Below the pieces are notes generated by a model that made no database searches, had not been told where the DNA came from, and saw nothing but the letters and a program-made list of their open reading frames with translations. Below are positions 44,350 to 55,413 of a stretch of 60,090 nucleotides of DNA, piece after piece (within the stretch, counting starts at the first letter, position 1; each line of letters starts with the position of its first letter). This DNA is from Acidovorax sp. Leaf191 (GTDB lineage: Bacteria; Pseudomonadota; Gammaproteobacteria; Burkholderiales; Burkholderiaceae_C). The stretch covers positions 1,200-61,289 of the forward strand of contig NZ_LMPT01000001.1 in NCBI RefSeq assembly GCF_001424425.1, given 5' to 3'. The translations under genes and the position numbers were made by a program.

Positions 44350-45651
44350 ATGAAACTGAACCACACGTTCCTCGCCCTGCTGGCCGCCGGCCTGTGCAGC
44401 CTGCCACCCGCAGCGTTGGCCCAGACCGCCAAGGATTTCGAAGAGATGCGCAACGAGCTCAAGGCGCTGCGTGCCGAGCTCAACCAGCTCAAGGCCCAGC
44501 AGGCCCAGGCACCGGCTGCAGCGCCCGCGGGCGCGTCGGCATCGGCCTGGAACGACCGCATCGATGCGGTCGAGCTCAAGCAGAAGGACGCCGTGGTGCT
44601 GGGCGACATTCCGGGCAGCTTCCGCCTGCCGGGCAGCGAGACATCGATCCGCATCTACGGTTTTGCAGAAGCCAACATGGTCAAGGACTTCAAGGGCACC
44701 GCACCCGGCGACACCTTCACCAACCTGATGGAGCAGCCCCTGGGTGACAACCACTCGGGCAAGGCCAGCCTGACCGCGCAGACCTCGCGCTTCGGCTTCG
44801 AGACCTCTACGCCCACGTCCATCGGCACGTTCAACACCAAGATCGAAGCCGACTTCTATGCCTACTGCGGCAGCGAGTGCAACCGGGGCCGCCTGCGCCT
44901 GCGCCACGCCTACGGCGAGTACGCCGGCTGGCTCATCGGCCAGACTTGGTCGACCTTCATGGACACCGACAACCTGCCCGAGACGGTGGACTTCAACGGC
45001 CCGCCCGGCGCGACCTTCCGCCGCCCCACGCAGGTGCGCTACACGTACAACGACCCCAACCTGGCCAAGTTCCAGTTCGCCATTGAAGAACCCACCGACG
45101 GCGCCAGGAGCCCCAACCTGGTGGCCCGCGTGGACAAGGCCTTCGACTGGGGCAACGTCAACGCCCGTCTGATGTCGCACGAGCAGCGTGTGGACGGCGT
45201 GAGCAAGCGCGGCATGGGCTTCGGCCTGGGCGCGGGCTACAAGATCACCGGCACCACCACGCTGATGGCGCAGTACACGCGCCTGGACGGCGACGGCGAC
45301 GGAGCCTACCTGGTGGGCACCAACTACCCCGTGCTGGATGGCGGCACGGTGCGCCTCGACAAATCGCACGGCGTGGTGCTGGGCCTGTCCAACGTGTTCA
45401 GCGAGAAGCTGCGCGGCACCGTGTCGCTGGGCATGGTGCGCTCGCGCAACAAGCTGGGCGACGCCTACGTGAACGCGTACGGCGCCGAAGGCAACCACAA
45501 GCTGTACCAATGGCACGCCGGCATGTACTACCTGCCGATCAAGAACGTGGAGCTGGGCGGCGAGCTGATCGGCGGCCGCCGCACGACGTTCGACGGCCAG
45601 CAGGGCGACATGCTGCGCCTGAACCTGCAGGCACGCTATCTTTTCAATTGA
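44350..45651 (+). CDS. DcaP-like outer membrane porin
   Basis: A 433-residue protein with signal peptide (residues 1-25, ending ALA). A coiled-coil follows (KDFEEMRNELKALRAELNQL), then a beta-rich barrel beginning IRIYGFAEANMVKDF and ending in the C-terminal LQARYLFN with an aromatic-type last strand. DcaP-like trimeric porins pass dicarboxylates and other anions. The ATG at 44350 has CGGAG upstream; a GTG two codons earlier is possible. It lies 48 bp after the ABC ATPase gene and probably belongs to the same Fur-controlled unit. Confidence 0.88.
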   Translation: MKLNHTFLALLAAGLCSLPPAALAQTAKDFEEMRNELKALRAELNQLKAQQAQAPAAAPAGASASAWNDRIDAVELKQKDAVVLGDIPGSFRLPGSETSIRIYGFAEANMVKDFKGTAPGDTFTNLMEQPLGDNHSGKASLTAQTSRFGFETSTPTSIGTFNTKIEADFYAYCGSECNRGRLRLRHAYGEYAGWLIGQTWSTFMDTDNLPETVDFNGPPGATFRRPTQVRYTYNDPNLAKFQFAIEEPTDGARSPNLVARVDKAFDWGNVNARLMSHEQRVDGVSKRGMGFGLGAGYKITGTTTLMAQYTRLDGDGDGAYLVGTNYPVLDGGTVRLDKSHGVVLGLSNVFSEKLRGTVSLGMVRSRNKLGDAYVNAYGAEGNHKLYQWHAGMYYLPIKNVELGGELIGGRRTTFDGQQGDMLRLNLQARYLFN

Positions 45652-45753
45652 CACCCCCTGAGGCGCTGCGCGCCTTCACCGCGCTACGGGAGGGGGACGC
45701 CACCGGTGGCCTGGCAGAGCCAGTTCCACGGTGGCACTGGCCTGGGGCGGCGC
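45652..45753 (+). repeat. Stop-proximal repeat family 1, copy I (behind the porin)
   Basis: It starts right after the porin TGA: caccccctgaggcgctgcgc, then gggagggggacgccaccggt, ggcctggcagagccagttcc and acggtggc. Same orientation as the gene. Confidence 0.93.
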
Positions 45754-45807
45754 CTGAGCGACGGCCGTGCGCCGTGCGCAATGCGCGGCAAGGAATCTTT
45801 TGCAAGT

Positions 45808-45843
45808 GGCTGGCCGGGAAACCGGCCAGCCCTTTCTTGTTTT
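45808..45843 (+). terminator. Intrinsic terminator ahead of the EamA transporter gene
   Basis: A ten-base-pair stem ggctggccgg/ccggccagcc (45808-45831) with GAAA-type loop, followed by ctttcttgtttt. It ends eight bases before the next gene's start, so it could end porin transcription or act as an attenuator for the transporter gene. Confidence 0.75.
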
Positions 45844-45850
45844 GGAGCCT

Positions 45851-46750
45851 ATGAAATCCGAACGTCTGGGCCTGATCGCCCTGCTGGCAGTGACCGTGGT
45901 GTGGGGCACCACCTTCCCCGCCATGAAACTGTTGTCCGCGCACCTGGATGCGCTGCAGATCATCTGGCTGCGTTTTGTCATCGCGCTGGTGGTGCTGGCC
46001 CCGCTGTGGTGGGGCATGCGGCGCGCCGAGCGACGGTGGGGCTGTGCGCTGGGGGTGTTGCTGTTCCTGGCGTTCTGGCTGCAGATCGAGGGGCTGGCGC
46101 GCACCAGCAGCAACCGCAATGCGTTCGTGACCGGGCTCAATGTGCTGGTGGTGCCGCTGATCGCCATGGCCGCGCTGGGGCGCCGTTACGGCTGGGCACT
46201 GTGGGCCGCGTGCGCCATGGCGTGTGCCGGCATGGCCCTGATGTTCCACGAGAACGAGCCCTGGAACCTGGGCGATACGCTGACGCTGGCGAGCACGGTG
46301 TTCTACGCGCTGTACATCCTGGCGCTGGAGGCCTGCGCCAGCCGCACGGCCGCGCACCCGCTGCGCGCCACGCGCATGGCGGCTGCGCAGGCCACGGTGA
46401 TGGCGCTGGCGTCCACCGCCCTGCTGCTGGGCCAGGGCGGCGGCATGGGCTGGCTGCGGCAGTCCGCCGCCCCACTGCCCGCCGATGCCTGGGTGGCCCT
46501 GCTGTACCTGGGCCTGCTGGCGAGCGTGGTGGTGGTGACCTTGCAGGCCTGGGGCCAGCAGCGGGTGGACGCGATGCGCAGCGCCATCGTCTTCGGGCTG
46601 GAGCCGGTGTTTGCCGCGCTCACCGCCTGGGCGCTGCTGGGAGAGCGGCTGGGGTGGGCCGGCCTTGCCGGCGCGGCACTCATCGTCGCGGCGCTGGTGT
46701 TCAGCCAGCTGGCGCCATCCGCCCACACCAAGGTGCGGCTACCGGACTGA
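45851..46750 (+). CDS. EamA/DMT-family transporter
   Basis: A 299-residue protein with ten helices in two EamA repeats (AVTVVWGTTFPAMKL in the first and LASVVVVTLQAWGQQRV with EPVFAALTAWALLGERL in the second). Members export amino acids, nucleobases or other metabolites; the substrate is unknown. GGAG lies four to five bases before the ATG. An intrinsic terminator lies immediately upstream. Confidence 0.9.
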   Translation: MKSERLGLIALLAVTVVWGTTFPAMKLLSAHLDALQIIWLRFVIALVVLAPLWWGMRRAERRWGCALGVLLFLAFWLQIEGLARTSSNRNAFVTGLNVLVVPLIAMAALGRRYGWALWAACAMACAGMALMFHENEPWNLGDTLTLASTVFYALYILALEACASRTAAHPLRATRMAAAQATVMALASTALLLGQGGGMGWLRQSAAPLPADAWVALLYLGLLASVVVVTLQAWGQQRVDAMRSAIVFGLEPVFAALTAWALLGERLGWAGLAGAALIVAALVFSQLAPSAHTKVRLPD

Positions 46751-46787
46751 ATCCAACACTGCCGGATGCGCTGCAGGCCTCAGACCC

Positions 46788-46868
46788 CCATCCGTTCGGG
46801 CTGGGCCTGTCGAGGCCAGGGCGTGCCCGAGCGCGCAAGGCTTTGACGAGCGCAGCCCGAACGGATGG
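46788..46868. repeat. Palindromic repeat family 3, copy 2
   Basis: Perfect 16-base arms ccatccgttcgggctg (46788-46803) and cagcccgaacggatgg (46853-46868), with an internal gcctgtcgaggcc. Located after the EamA gene. Confidence 0.8.
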
Positions 46869-46922
46869 AGGATGTAGAGTCTGAGAGAAAGTCGTTCATG
46901 CGGCCACACCGCTATGCCCCCA

Positions 46923-46976
46923 ACAGCCGCCTACCGCTTGCTGGGCAAGCGCCGCAAGCTACCAAAACGATAGCAA
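46923..46976 (-). repeat. Dispersed repeat family 2, copy 8
   Basis: Intergenic copy: cagccgcctaccgcttgctg, ggcaagcgccgcaagctacc, then aaaacgatagcaat. It lies between family 3 copy 2 and the end of the PBP2 gene; the 296-bp gap holds nothing else. Confidence 0.85.
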
Positions 46977-47046
46977 TTGCAATCGCATTCAACGCGGGCG
47001 GTACCCGGAGGACCGGGCCGCGCCGCGCAGACGCTGGTGCGCTGCG

Positions 47047-48987
47047 TCAAGGCAGCGGCAGGGCCACGTCGGCCGCCCGGCGTGGCTTGCCGATGGGGGC
47101 GGAGGCCAGGCCCTTTTGCACGGCGGCGATGTCTTCTTCGCTGGGGTAGTCGCCCTGCAGCCAGTAGTCGAACACGCGGCGCGCGATGGGCGCGGCGTGC
47201 GCTGCGCCAAAGCCCGAGTTCTCCACGATCACCGCGAGGGCGATGCTGGGCGCCTCGGCAGGGGCGTAGGCGGCAAACAGCGAGTGGTCGCGCTGGTGCT
47301 CTTCCAGCGCCTTGGCGTTGTACTTCACGTTCTGGCCCAGGCTGACCGCCTGCGCCGTGCCGGTCTTGCCCGCCGAGGTGTAGGGCGCGCCCGCAAACAC
47401 GCGCGTGCCGGTGCCGCCCTTGTTCACGGCCACCAGGGCGTTGCGCACGATCTCCACGTTCTTCGGGGAATAGCCCAGGTTCTCGCCCGGGGGTTGCACG
47501 ATCTCCGTGACCACGCCGGTGACCGAGTTCTTGATGGCCTTGGCCATGTGGGGCCGGTAGCGCGTGCCGCCGTTGGCCAGCGTGGCCTCGGCCAGCGCGA
47601 GCTGCAGCATGGTGAAGTTGTTGTAGCCCTGGCCGATGCCCAGCGACACCGTCTCGCCCGGAAACCAGCGCTTCATGTCGGCGCGCTTGTAGGTGTTGCG
47701 CTTCCACTCGGTGCTGGGCAGCGTGCCGCGCACTTCGCCGTTCAGATCGATCCCCGTGCTCTGGCCGAAGCCCAGCGGCTTCATGAAGTCGTGGATCGCA
47801 TCCACGCCCATCTCGACGGCCAGCGAATAGAAATAGGTGTTGCTCGAGAACTGGATGGCGCGGTGCATGTCCACACCGCCCAGGCCGCCTTCGTGGCTGC
47901 GGAAGGTGTGGCCGCCGAACGTGTACGAGCCCGGGTCGTTCACCACCAGGCTGGGCGAGCGCTTGCCCAACTGCAGGGCCGCCAGCGCCATGAAGGGCTT
48001 GTAGGTGGAGCCCGGCGGGTAGGTGCCGCGCAGCGCGCGGTTGAGCAGGGGCTTGTCGATGGACTCGTTGAGCGCCGCCCAGTTCTCCACGTCGATGCCT
48101 TCGACGAAGAGGTTGGGGTCGAACGTGGGCTTGCTCACCAGGGCCAGGATCTCGCCGTTGCGCGGGTCGATGGCCACCAGCGCGCCGCGGCGGCTGCCGT
48201 AGAGCTCTTCGATGAGTTTTTGCAGCTTGATGTCGATGGACAGCATCACGCTGTCGCCGGGCGTGGCCGCGTGGCTGGAGAGCTTGCGCACAGCGCGGCC
48301 GCCGGCCGATGTCTCCATCTGCTCGACGCCGGTGGTGCCGTGCAGCGACGACTCGAAACTCTGCTCGACGCCGAGCTTGCCGATGTATTCGGTGCCGCGG
48401 TAGTTGGCCTCGTCCTCCGAGTCCTGGATGCGCGCCTTTTCGGTCTGGTTGATGCGGCCGATGTAGCCGATGGCGTGGCTCGCCACGTCGCCCATGGGGT
48501 AGTTGCGAAACAGCCGGGCCTTGATGTCCACGCCCGGGAACCGGTAGCGCTGCGCCGTGAAGCGCGCGACTTCCTGGTCGGTGAGGCGTGTGCGGATGGG
48601 CAGGGATTCGAAGTTGCGCGACTCTTCCATCAGCCGCTTGAAGCGGCGGCGGTCGCGGGTCTGGATGTCCACGATCTTGGCCAGCTCGTCGATGGTTTCA
48701 TCGAGCACGCCCGCGCGCGAGGGCGTGATCTCCAGCGTGTAGGCCGAGTAGTTGGTGGCCAGCACCACGCCGTTGCGGTCCAGGATCAGCCCCCGGTTCG
48801 GCACGATGGGCACGACCGCCGTGCGGTTGCTCTCGGCCTGCGCGGCCAAGTCGTCATGGCGCACCACCTGCAGATACACCAGCCGCGACACCACCAGGCC
48901 GAATGCGAACATCACCACCAGGCCGATGACGAACGCCCGCACCCGAAACCGCGATGCGTCGGCTTCGCTGTTGCGCAGCTCGGTCAT
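47047..48987 (-). CDS. mrdA: Penicillin-binding protein 2 (elongation transpeptidase)
   Basis: A 646-residue inner-membrane transpeptidase of the cell elongation complex. One N-terminal helix (about residues 16-38) precedes the dimerisation domain (NRGLILDRNGVVLA) and the transpeptidase domain with SxxK in GSTYKPF, SxN in FSSNTYFYS and KTG in AGKTGTAQA. The start at 48987 (MTELRNSEADAS) is preferred; a longer frame runs through a repeat. It is the last seen gene of mreB-mreC-mreD-mrdA. Confidence 0.96.
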   Translation of the reverse strand: MTELRNSEADASRFRVRAFVIGLVVMFAFGLVVSRLVYLQVVRHDDLAAQAESNRTAVVPIVPNRGLILDRNGVVLATNYSAYTLEITPSRAGVLDETIDELAKIVDIQTRDRRRFKRLMEESRNFESLPIRTRLTDQEVARFTAQRYRFPGVDIKARLFRNYPMGDVASHAIGYIGRINQTEKARIQDSEDEANYRGTEYIGKLGVEQSFESSLHGTTGVEQMETSAGGRAVRKLSSHAATPGDSVMLSIDIKLQKLIEELYGSRRGALVAIDPRNGEILALVSKPTFDPNLFVEGIDVENWAALNESIDKPLLNRALRGTYPPGSTYKPFMALAALQLGKRSPSLVVNDPGSYTFGGHTFRSHEGGLGGVDMHRAIQFSSNTYFYSLAVEMGVDAIHDFMKPLGFGQSTGIDLNGEVRGTLPSTEWKRNTYKRADMKRWFPGETVSLGIGQGYNNFTMLQLALAEATLANGGTRYRPHMAKAIKNSVTGVVTEIVQPPGENLGYSPKNVEIVRNALVAVNKGGTGTRVFAGAPYTSAGKTGTAQAVSLGQNVKYNAKALEEHQRDHSLFAAYAPAEAPSIALAVIVENSGFGAAHAAPIARRVFDYWLQGDYPSEEDIAAVQKGLASAPIGKPRRAADVALPLP

Positions 48988-49047
48988 CGTTGCGCTCCAT
49001 GGCAAAACCCAAGCGCGCTCCGCGAGACGGCTATGCCCCCGGCGATT

Positions 49048-49133
49048 GCCACCGTGGAACTGGCTCTGCCAGGCCACGGGTGGCGTCCCCCTCCCGAAGG
49101 AGAGGGGGAAGGCGCGAAGCGACTCAGGGGGAG
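49048..49133 (-). repeat. Stop-proximal repeat family 1, copy J (behind mreD)
   Basis: A clean copy: gccaccgtggaactggctct, gccaggccacgggtggcgtc, the ccctcccgaaggagaggg turn and gcgaagcgactcagggggag. It ends about five bases from the mreD stop. Confidence 0.93.
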
Positions 49134-49138
49134 CTTCA

Positions 49139-49657
49139 TCACAACGGCCGGTTCTGATCACGGTCCGGCGGCCGGCGCTGCGGCGCCAGCAGCACCCAGC
49201 TGGCCAGCGGCCACAGCAGCGCCTCGATCAGCGGCGCCAGAAAGCTCCACAGCCCCGGAAAGAGGCCGCCCGCCGCCATGCGCAGCAAAAGCTCGATGGC
49301 GTGCGCCAGCGCAAACAGCGGCAGCACCTGCAGCGCCTGCGACGGCACGCTGAACCACAGCAGGCGGCGGTGGATGGCGATGGCGCCGAACGACAGCACG
49401 GTGTACGACAGCGCATGCTGACCCAGCAGCGCGGACTGGCTCACGTCCATGCACAGGCCCAGCACGAATGCCACGCCCATGCCGATGCGCAGCGGCTGGT
49501 GCACGCCCCAGAAGACCAGCAACACCATCAGCAGATCGGGTGTCCAGACGATGCGGCCGAGCGGCAGCATGTTGACCGCCAGGCCCACGGCCAGGCTCAC
49601 GCCGATGAACACCGGGTTGACCGGCAGCAGCAAGGGCTCGCCGCGCGGCATGATCAT
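49139..49657 (-). CDS. mreD: Rod shape-determining protein MreD
   Basis: A 172-residue membrane protein with five helices, beginning MIMPRGEPLLLPVNPVFIGV and with the family's VWTPDLLMVLLVFWGVHQPLRI (split over two helices). It is a core part of the elongasome. The start at 49657 has AAGGG upstream; an ATG six bases later is possible. It follows mreC by 85 bp on the minus strand. Confidence 0.94.
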   Translation of the reverse strand: MIMPRGEPLLLPVNPVFIGVSLAVGLAVNMLPLGRIVWTPDLLMVLLVFWGVHQPLRIGMGVAFVLGLCMDVSQSALLGQHALSYTVLSFGAIAIHRRLLWFSVPSQALQVLPLFALAHAIELLLRMAAGGLFPGLWSFLAPLIEALLWPLASWVLLAPQRRPPDRDQNRPL

Positions 49658-49742
49658 GGCGTGGGCCCTTTCAGAAAATGCAGTGTGCCCGCTGCGGGCA
49701 CGCGGGCCAACGGCCGGGTGGCTGCACGTGGCGGCATGGTTG

Positions 49743-50666
49743 TCATCCTTTGCGCGCCCCGCGCTTGGCCGGCGCCGGGTGCGCAGGCTCGGGCCGGGGC
49801 AGCGCGTTGTCGGCCAGCGGCTTGAGCACCACCACGTGCCGCGCGCCCTGCACCTGCGCCAGCGGCACGCAGTAGATGCGGGCAAAGGCCGAGTCGGCGC
49901 GGCGCTCCACGCGCACGACCTTGGCCACGGGCAAGCCCGAGGGGTAGAGCCCGTCCACACCGCTGGTGGTGAGCAGGTCGTCCTCGCGCACATCGGCGTT
50001 GGCGGGCATGAAGCGCAGCTCCATGCCGCCGCCGTGGCCCGCCACCGGGTCGCCGTAGGCCACGCCGCGCGCGCCGGTGCGGATGTTCAGCACGGGGATG
50101 GCCTGGTCGCGGTCGATCAGCAATGTGACTTCACTCACCAGCGGGAACACCCGCGTGACCTGGCCCAGCACGCCGGCCTCGTCCATCACGGGCGAGCCCA
50201 GCTCCACGCCGCCCATCTGGCCGCGGTCGAGCACCACGCGGCGCGTGTACGGGTCGGCGGTGTCGTAGATCACCTCGGCCGCCTGGGCCGGCGTTTCGAG
50301 CCGCTCGCGCAGCGCCAGCAGTTGCCGCAGGCGCGTGTTTTCCAGCGCCAGCTGCTCGGCCTGGGTGGCGCGCTGGCCCATGGCGGTCATCTTCTTGCGC
50401 GCATCGTCCAGCTCTTGCTGGGCCGTGGTCAGCGACTGGAAATAGTCCGAGCTGTGGCCAGCCATCTCCACGGGCTTGAGCATGAGCCACTGCACGGGGT
50501 ACAGCACCGTGCCCACCGCCTGACGGAACGGGCCGGTGAGCTCAAAGCGTGCGTCGGCCACCATGAGAAACAGCGCCAAAGCGCTGTAGACGGCCAAACG
50601 CGACAGGGCCGAAGGGCCTTGCTTGAAGAAGGGGGGAGCGCTGCGCTCGAGGGTACCCAGCGGCAT
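49743..50666 (-). CDS. mreC: Rod shape-determining protein MreC
   Basis: A 307-residue protein with one N-terminal helix (about residues 22-40), a periplasmic coiled coil (TTAQQELDDARKKMTAMGQR to LALRERLET) and the beta-barrel domain (VLDRGQMGGVELGSPVMDEA and LLTTSGVDGLYPSGLPVAKV). It bridges PBP2 and MreB. Gene order mreB-mreC-mreD-mrdA supports the call. Confidence 0.96.
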   Translation of the reverse strand: MPLGTLERSAPPFFKQGPSALSRLAVYSALALFLMVADARFELTGPFRQAVGTVLYPVQWLMLKPVEMAGHSSDYFQSLTTAQQELDDARKKMTAMGQRATQAEQLALENTRLRQLLALRERLETPAQAAEVIYDTADPYTRRVVLDRGQMGGVELGSPVMDEAGVLGQVTRVFPLVSEVTLLIDRDQAIPVLNIRTGARGVAYGDPVAGHGGGMELRFMPANADVREDDLLTTSGVDGLYPSGLPVAKVVRVERRADSAFARIYCVPLAQVQGARHVVVLKPLADNALPRPEPAHPAPAKRGARKG

Positions 50667-50728
50667 GTCAGTGATTCATAGCGCTGTGCGCTACCCCTAC
50701 CTTAAAAAACTGGCGAGGCCCAGGCCAG

Positions 50729-50832
50729 CGCACCCGTGGAACTGGCTCTGCCAGGCCACGGGGTGCGTCCACCCTCCCGGAGCGCGGAGCGCGCAGAGAG
50801 AGGGGGGAAGGCGCGAAGCGACTCAGGGGGGA
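50729..50832 (-). repeat. Stop-proximal repeat family 1, copy K (behind mreB)
   Basis: It has cgcacccgtggaactggctc, tgccaggccacggggtgcgt, an enlarged middle with agcgcggagcgcgc, and gcgaagcgactcaggggg. It ends seven bases from the mreB stop. Confidence 0.92.
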
Positions 50833-50838
50833 GTGCCA

Positions 50839-51882
<1,044 letters not shown>

Positions 51883-52086
51883 TCAAAAATCCTCTCAGGC
51901 ACGGCATGCACGTCGGCCTGCCATCGCCGGGTTTACGGGGTCAAATATCGCTTTTTTCGCACAATGACCGGCAGGAAGGAGGCTATTGCGGCAAAGCCGG
52001 GATAATACCCGATCCCCTGTGAATAACTCCCCCCGGCGCGGCGTGGATCACAGCTTTACTTCTGGTTTCTCTAGATTCTCCTCCCT

Positions 52087-52386
52087 ATGGCACTGACCCC
52101 CCAGGACATCGGCCGCATTGCCAATTTGGCGCGGCTTGAGCTGACACCCTCCGAAAGTGAGCGCATGCTGACACAGCTCAATGGCTTCTTCGACATCGTG
52201 GAAAAGATGCGGGCTGTGGATACTTCGGGCGTTGCACCGCTGGCGCACCCCGTGGCGGCCATCCAGGACGTGGCCCTGCGCCTGCGCGACGACGTCGCCA
52301 GCGAGCCCAACCAGCGCGAAGCCAACCAGAAGAGCGCCCCTGCCGTGGAGCGTGGCCTGTTCCTCGTCCCCAAAGTGATCGAGTGA
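52087..52386 (+). CDS. gatC: Glutamyl-tRNA(Gln)/aspartyl-tRNA(Asn) amidotransferase subunit C
   Basis: A 99-residue protein beginning [20 protein letters not shown], as in GatC, which stabilises the GatA-GatB complex. First gene of gatCAB. The ATG lacks a clear purine-rich ribosome site; the preceding bases are pyrimidine-rich. The operon lets the cell make Gln-tRNA or Asn-tRNA by transamidation. Confidence 0.97.
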   Translation: MALTPQDIGRIANLARLELTPSESERMLTQLNGFFDIVEKMRAVDTSGVAPLAHPVAAIQDVALRLRDDVASEPNQREANQKSAPAVERGLFLVPKVIE

Positions 52387-52397
52387 GGAAGGCCCGC

Positions 52398-53900
52398 ATG
52401 ACCATGACCACGAACAAAGCCCTGCACGACCTGGGCGTGACCGAACTGGCCGCCGGCCTGCGCGACAAGCAATTTTCTGCGGTGGAAGCCGCGCAGCATT
52501 TTCTGTCGCGCACCCAGGCCCACCCCCAACTGGGCGCCTTTGTGGCGCTGAACGAAGCAGCCACCCTGGCGCAGGCGCGCGCCGCCGATGCCCGCCTGGC
52601 CGCGGGCACGGCAGGCGCGCTGGAAGGCGTGCCGCTGGCGCACAAGGACATCTTCGTCACGCGCGACTTCCCCAGCACCGCAGGCTCGAAGATGCTGGCG
52701 GGCTACCAGTCGCCGTTCGACGCCACCGTGGTGGCCAAGCTGGCCGACGCCGGCGCGGTGACGCTGGGCAAGCTCAACTGCGACGAGTTCGCGATGGGCT
52801 CGGCCAACGAGAATTCTGCCGTGGCCCCCGTGGGTTTCGATGCGCCCGCACCGGTGCGCAACCCATGGGACACCAGCCGCGTCCCCGGCGGCTCCTCGGG
52901 CGGCAGCGCCGTGGCCGTGGCCGCGCGCCTGGCCCCGGCCGTGACCGGCACCGACACGGGCGGCTCCATCCGCCAGCCGGCGTCGTTCTGCGGCATCACC
53001 GGCATCAAGCCCACCTATGGCCGGGCCAGCCGCTACGGCATGATCGCGTTCGCCTCCAGCCTGGACCAGGCCGGCCCGATGGCCCGCAGCGCCGAGGACT
53101 GCGCGCTGCTGCTGTCCGCCATGTGCGGCCCCGACCCGGACCGTGATTCGACGAGCCTGGACGTGCCCGCGGAAGACTTCAGCCGCTCGCTCAACGACTC
53201 CATCGACGGCCTGCGCATCGGCATTCCTGCCGAGTTCTTTGGCGAAGGCCTGGCACCCGACGTGCGCGCTGCCGTGGACGGCGCGCTCAAGGAATACGAG
53301 AAGCTCGGCGCCAAGCTCGTGCCCATCAGCCTGCCCCGCACGGAGCTGTCGATCCCGGTGTACTACATCATCGCCCCGGCCGAGGCGTCGTCCAACCTGT
53401 CGCGCTTCGACGGCGTGAAGTTCGGCCACCGCGCCAAGGACTACACCGACCTGGTGGACATGTACAAGAAGACGCGTGCCGAAGGTTTTGGCGACGAGGT
53501 CAAGCGCCGCATCATGATCGGCGCCTACGTGCTGTCCCACGGCTACTACGACGCGTACTACCTGCAGGCGCAGAAGATCCGCCGCATGATCGCGGACGAC
53601 TTCCAGAACGCGTTCAAGGATTGCGACGTGATCGCCGGCCCCGTGGCACCCACCGTGGCCCGGAAGCTGGGCGAGCACGGCGCCGACCCGCTGGCCGACT
53701 ACCTGGCCGACATCTTTACCCTGCCCGGCTCGCTCGCCGGCCTGCCCGGCATGAGCGTGCCCGCGGGCTTTGGCGACGCCGGCATGCCCGTGGGCCTGCA
53801 GCTCATCGGCAACTACTTCCAGGAAGCCCGCCTTCTGAACGCTGCGCACCGCCTGCAGCAAGCCACCGACTACCACCTCCGCCAACCCGGAGGCCTGTGA
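52398..53900 (+). CDS. gatA: Glutamyl-tRNA(Gln)/aspartyl-tRNA(Asn) amidotransferase subunit A
   Basis: A 500-residue amidase. The Ser-cisSer-Lys triad is seen as Lys in LAHKDIFVT, cis-Ser in GGSSGGSA and the nucleophile in [10 protein letters not shown]. It releases ammonia from glutamine for GatB. The ATG at 52398 follows GAGGAAGG, so the GTG at 52383 that overlaps gatC is less likely. Confidence 0.98.
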   Translation: MTMTTNKALHDLGVTELAAGLRDKQFSAVEAAQHFLSRTQAHPQLGAFVALNEAATLAQARAADARLAAGTAGALEGVPLAHKDIFVTRDFPSTAGSKMLAGYQSPFDATVVAKLADAGAVTLGKLNCDEFAMGSANENSAVAPVGFDAPAPVRNPWDTSRVPGGSSGGSAVAVAARLAPAVTGTDTGGSIRQPASFCGITGIKPTYGRASRYGMIAFASSLDQAGPMARSAEDCALLLSAMCGPDPDRDSTSLDVPAEDFSRSLNDSIDGLRIGIPAEFFGEGLAPDVRAAVDGALKEYEKLGAKLVPISLPRTELSIPVYYIIAPAEASSNLSRFDGVKFGHRAKDYTDLVDMYKKTRAEGFGDEVKRRIMIGAYVLSHGYYDAYYLQAQKIRRMIADDFQNAFKDCDVIAGPVAPTVARKLGEHGADPLADYLADIFTLPGSLAGLPGMSVPAGFGDAGMPVGLQLIGNYFQEARLLNAAHRLQQATDYHLRQPGGL

Positions 53901-53901
53901 C

Positions 53902-55368
53902 ATGACGACGACCCCCAAATTGATCCACGGCTACGAGGTCGTCATCGGCTTCGAGACCCACACCCAGCTCGCCACGCAGAGCAAGATCTTCAGCCGCTCG
54001 CCCACCGCCTTCGGCGCCGAGCCCAACACCCAGGCATCGCCGGTGGACCTGGCGCTGCCCGGCACGCTGCCGGTGATGAACCGCGAAGCGGTGGTCTGCG
54101 CTATCAAACTAGGACTGGCTCTGGGCTCCCACATTGCGCAGAAGAGCATCTTTGCCCGCAAGAACTACTTCTACCCCGACCTGCCCAAGGGCTACCAGAT
54201 CAGCCAGTTCGAGATCCCGGTCGTGCAGGGCGGCGAAGTGCAGTTCTTTCTGGGCGATGAGAAAAAGACCGTGCGCCTGGTGCGGGCCCACCTGGAAGAA
54301 GATGCGGGCAAGTCCCTGCACGAGGACTCAGCACTCGGAGGTGGTGGCCAGTCCGGCATCGACCTGAACCGCGCCGGCACGCCGCTGCTGGAGATCGTGA
54401 CTGAGCCCGACATGCGCTCGAGCGAAGAGGCCGTGGCCTACGCCAAGGAGCTGCACAAGATCGTGACCTGGATCGGCATCTGCGACGGCAACATGCAGGA
54501 GGGCTCGTTCCGCTGCGATGCGAACGTTTCGGTGCGTAAGCCGGGCGAGCCGCTGGGCACGCGCCGCGAGATCAAGAACCTGAACAGCTTCAAGTTCATG
54601 CAGCAGGCGATCGACTACGAGATCCGCTGGCAGATCGAGGAGATCGAAGACGGCCGCGCGATCCAGCAGGCGACCGTGCTGTTCGACCCCGACACGGGCG
54701 AGACGCGCGCGATGCGCACCAAGGAAGATGCGGCCGACTACCGGTACTTCCCGGACCCGGACCTGCCGCCGTTGCACATCTCGCAGCAGTGGGTCGACGA
54801 ACAACGCGCGCTGATGGCCGAACTGCCGCGCGCCATGGCGGCGCGCTTCGTGGCGGACTATGGCCTGCCCGAGTACGATGCCACGACCCTGACGCAGAGC
54901 AAGGCCATGGCCGCGTATTTCGAGGCCGCGGCCAAGGCGTGTGGCCAAGCCAAGCTCGCCAGCAACTGGATCATGGGCGAGGTGTCGCGCCGCCTGAACA
55001 TGGTGGAGACCGGCATCGAGCAGGCGCCGGTATCGTCGGCACAGCTGGCCGCGCTGATCGCGCGCATTGCCGACGGCACCATCTCCAACAACGCGGCCAA
55101 GCAGGTGTTCGACGCGCTGTGGACGGGTGACGGCCACGAGGTGGATGCAGTCATCGAGGCCAAGGGCCTCAAGCAGATGAACGACACCGGCGCGCTGGAG
55201 GCGATCATCGACGAGGTCATCGCTGCCAACGCGGACAACGTGGCGCAGTTCCGCGCGGGCAAGGACAAGGCCTTCAACGCGCTGGTCGGCCAGATCATGA
55301 AGGCCAGCAAGGGCAAGGCGAATCCCCAGCAGGTCAACGACGTGCTGCGCGCCAAGCTGGCAGGCTGA
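53902..55368 (+). CDS. gatB: Glutamyl-tRNA(Gln)/aspartyl-tRNA(Asn) amidotransferase subunit B
   Basis: A 488-residue protein with [30 protein letters not shown] and the C-terminal tRNA-binding tail ([31 protein letters not shown]). It activates the misacylated tRNA and amidates it. It starts one base after the gatA stop and ends the operon, with an intrinsic terminator about 45 bp behind. Confidence 0.98.
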   Translation: MTTTPKLIHGYEVVIGFETHTQLATQSKIFSRSPTAFGAEPNTQASPVDLALPGTLPVMNREAVVCAIKLGLALGSHIAQKSIFARKNYFYPDLPKGYQISQFEIPVVQGGEVQFFLGDEKKTVRLVRAHLEEDAGKSLHEDSALGGGGQSGIDLNRAGTPLLEIVTEPDMRSSEEAVAYAKELHKIVTWIGICDGNMQEGSFRCDANVSVRKPGEPLGTRREIKNLNSFKFMQQAIDYEIRWQIEEIEDGRAIQQATVLFDPDTGETRAMRTKEDAADYRYFPDPDLPPLHISQQWVDEQRALMAELPRAMAARFVADYGLPEYDATTLTQSKAMAAYFEAAAKACGQAKLASNWIMGEVSRRLNMVETGIEQAPVSSAQLAALIARIADGTISNNAAKQVFDALWTGDGHEVDAVIEAKGLKQMNDTGALEAIIDEVIAANADNVAQFRAGKDKAFNALVGQIMKASKGKANPQQVNDVLRAKLAG

Positions 55369-55413
55369 GTGATCAACTCCGGGGGTGGAGAACTCCCCGG
55401 CATGCAGCAACGG

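Noticed and set aside
52071..53918. A 615-codon minus-strand frame antisense to gatC and gatA
   Set aside because: Shadow of GC-rich coding DNA; no motif, and gatCA are certain.
54095..54120. gcgctatcaaacta in gatB as a family 2 copy
   Set aside because: Only a short match, fully explained by conserved GatB codons.
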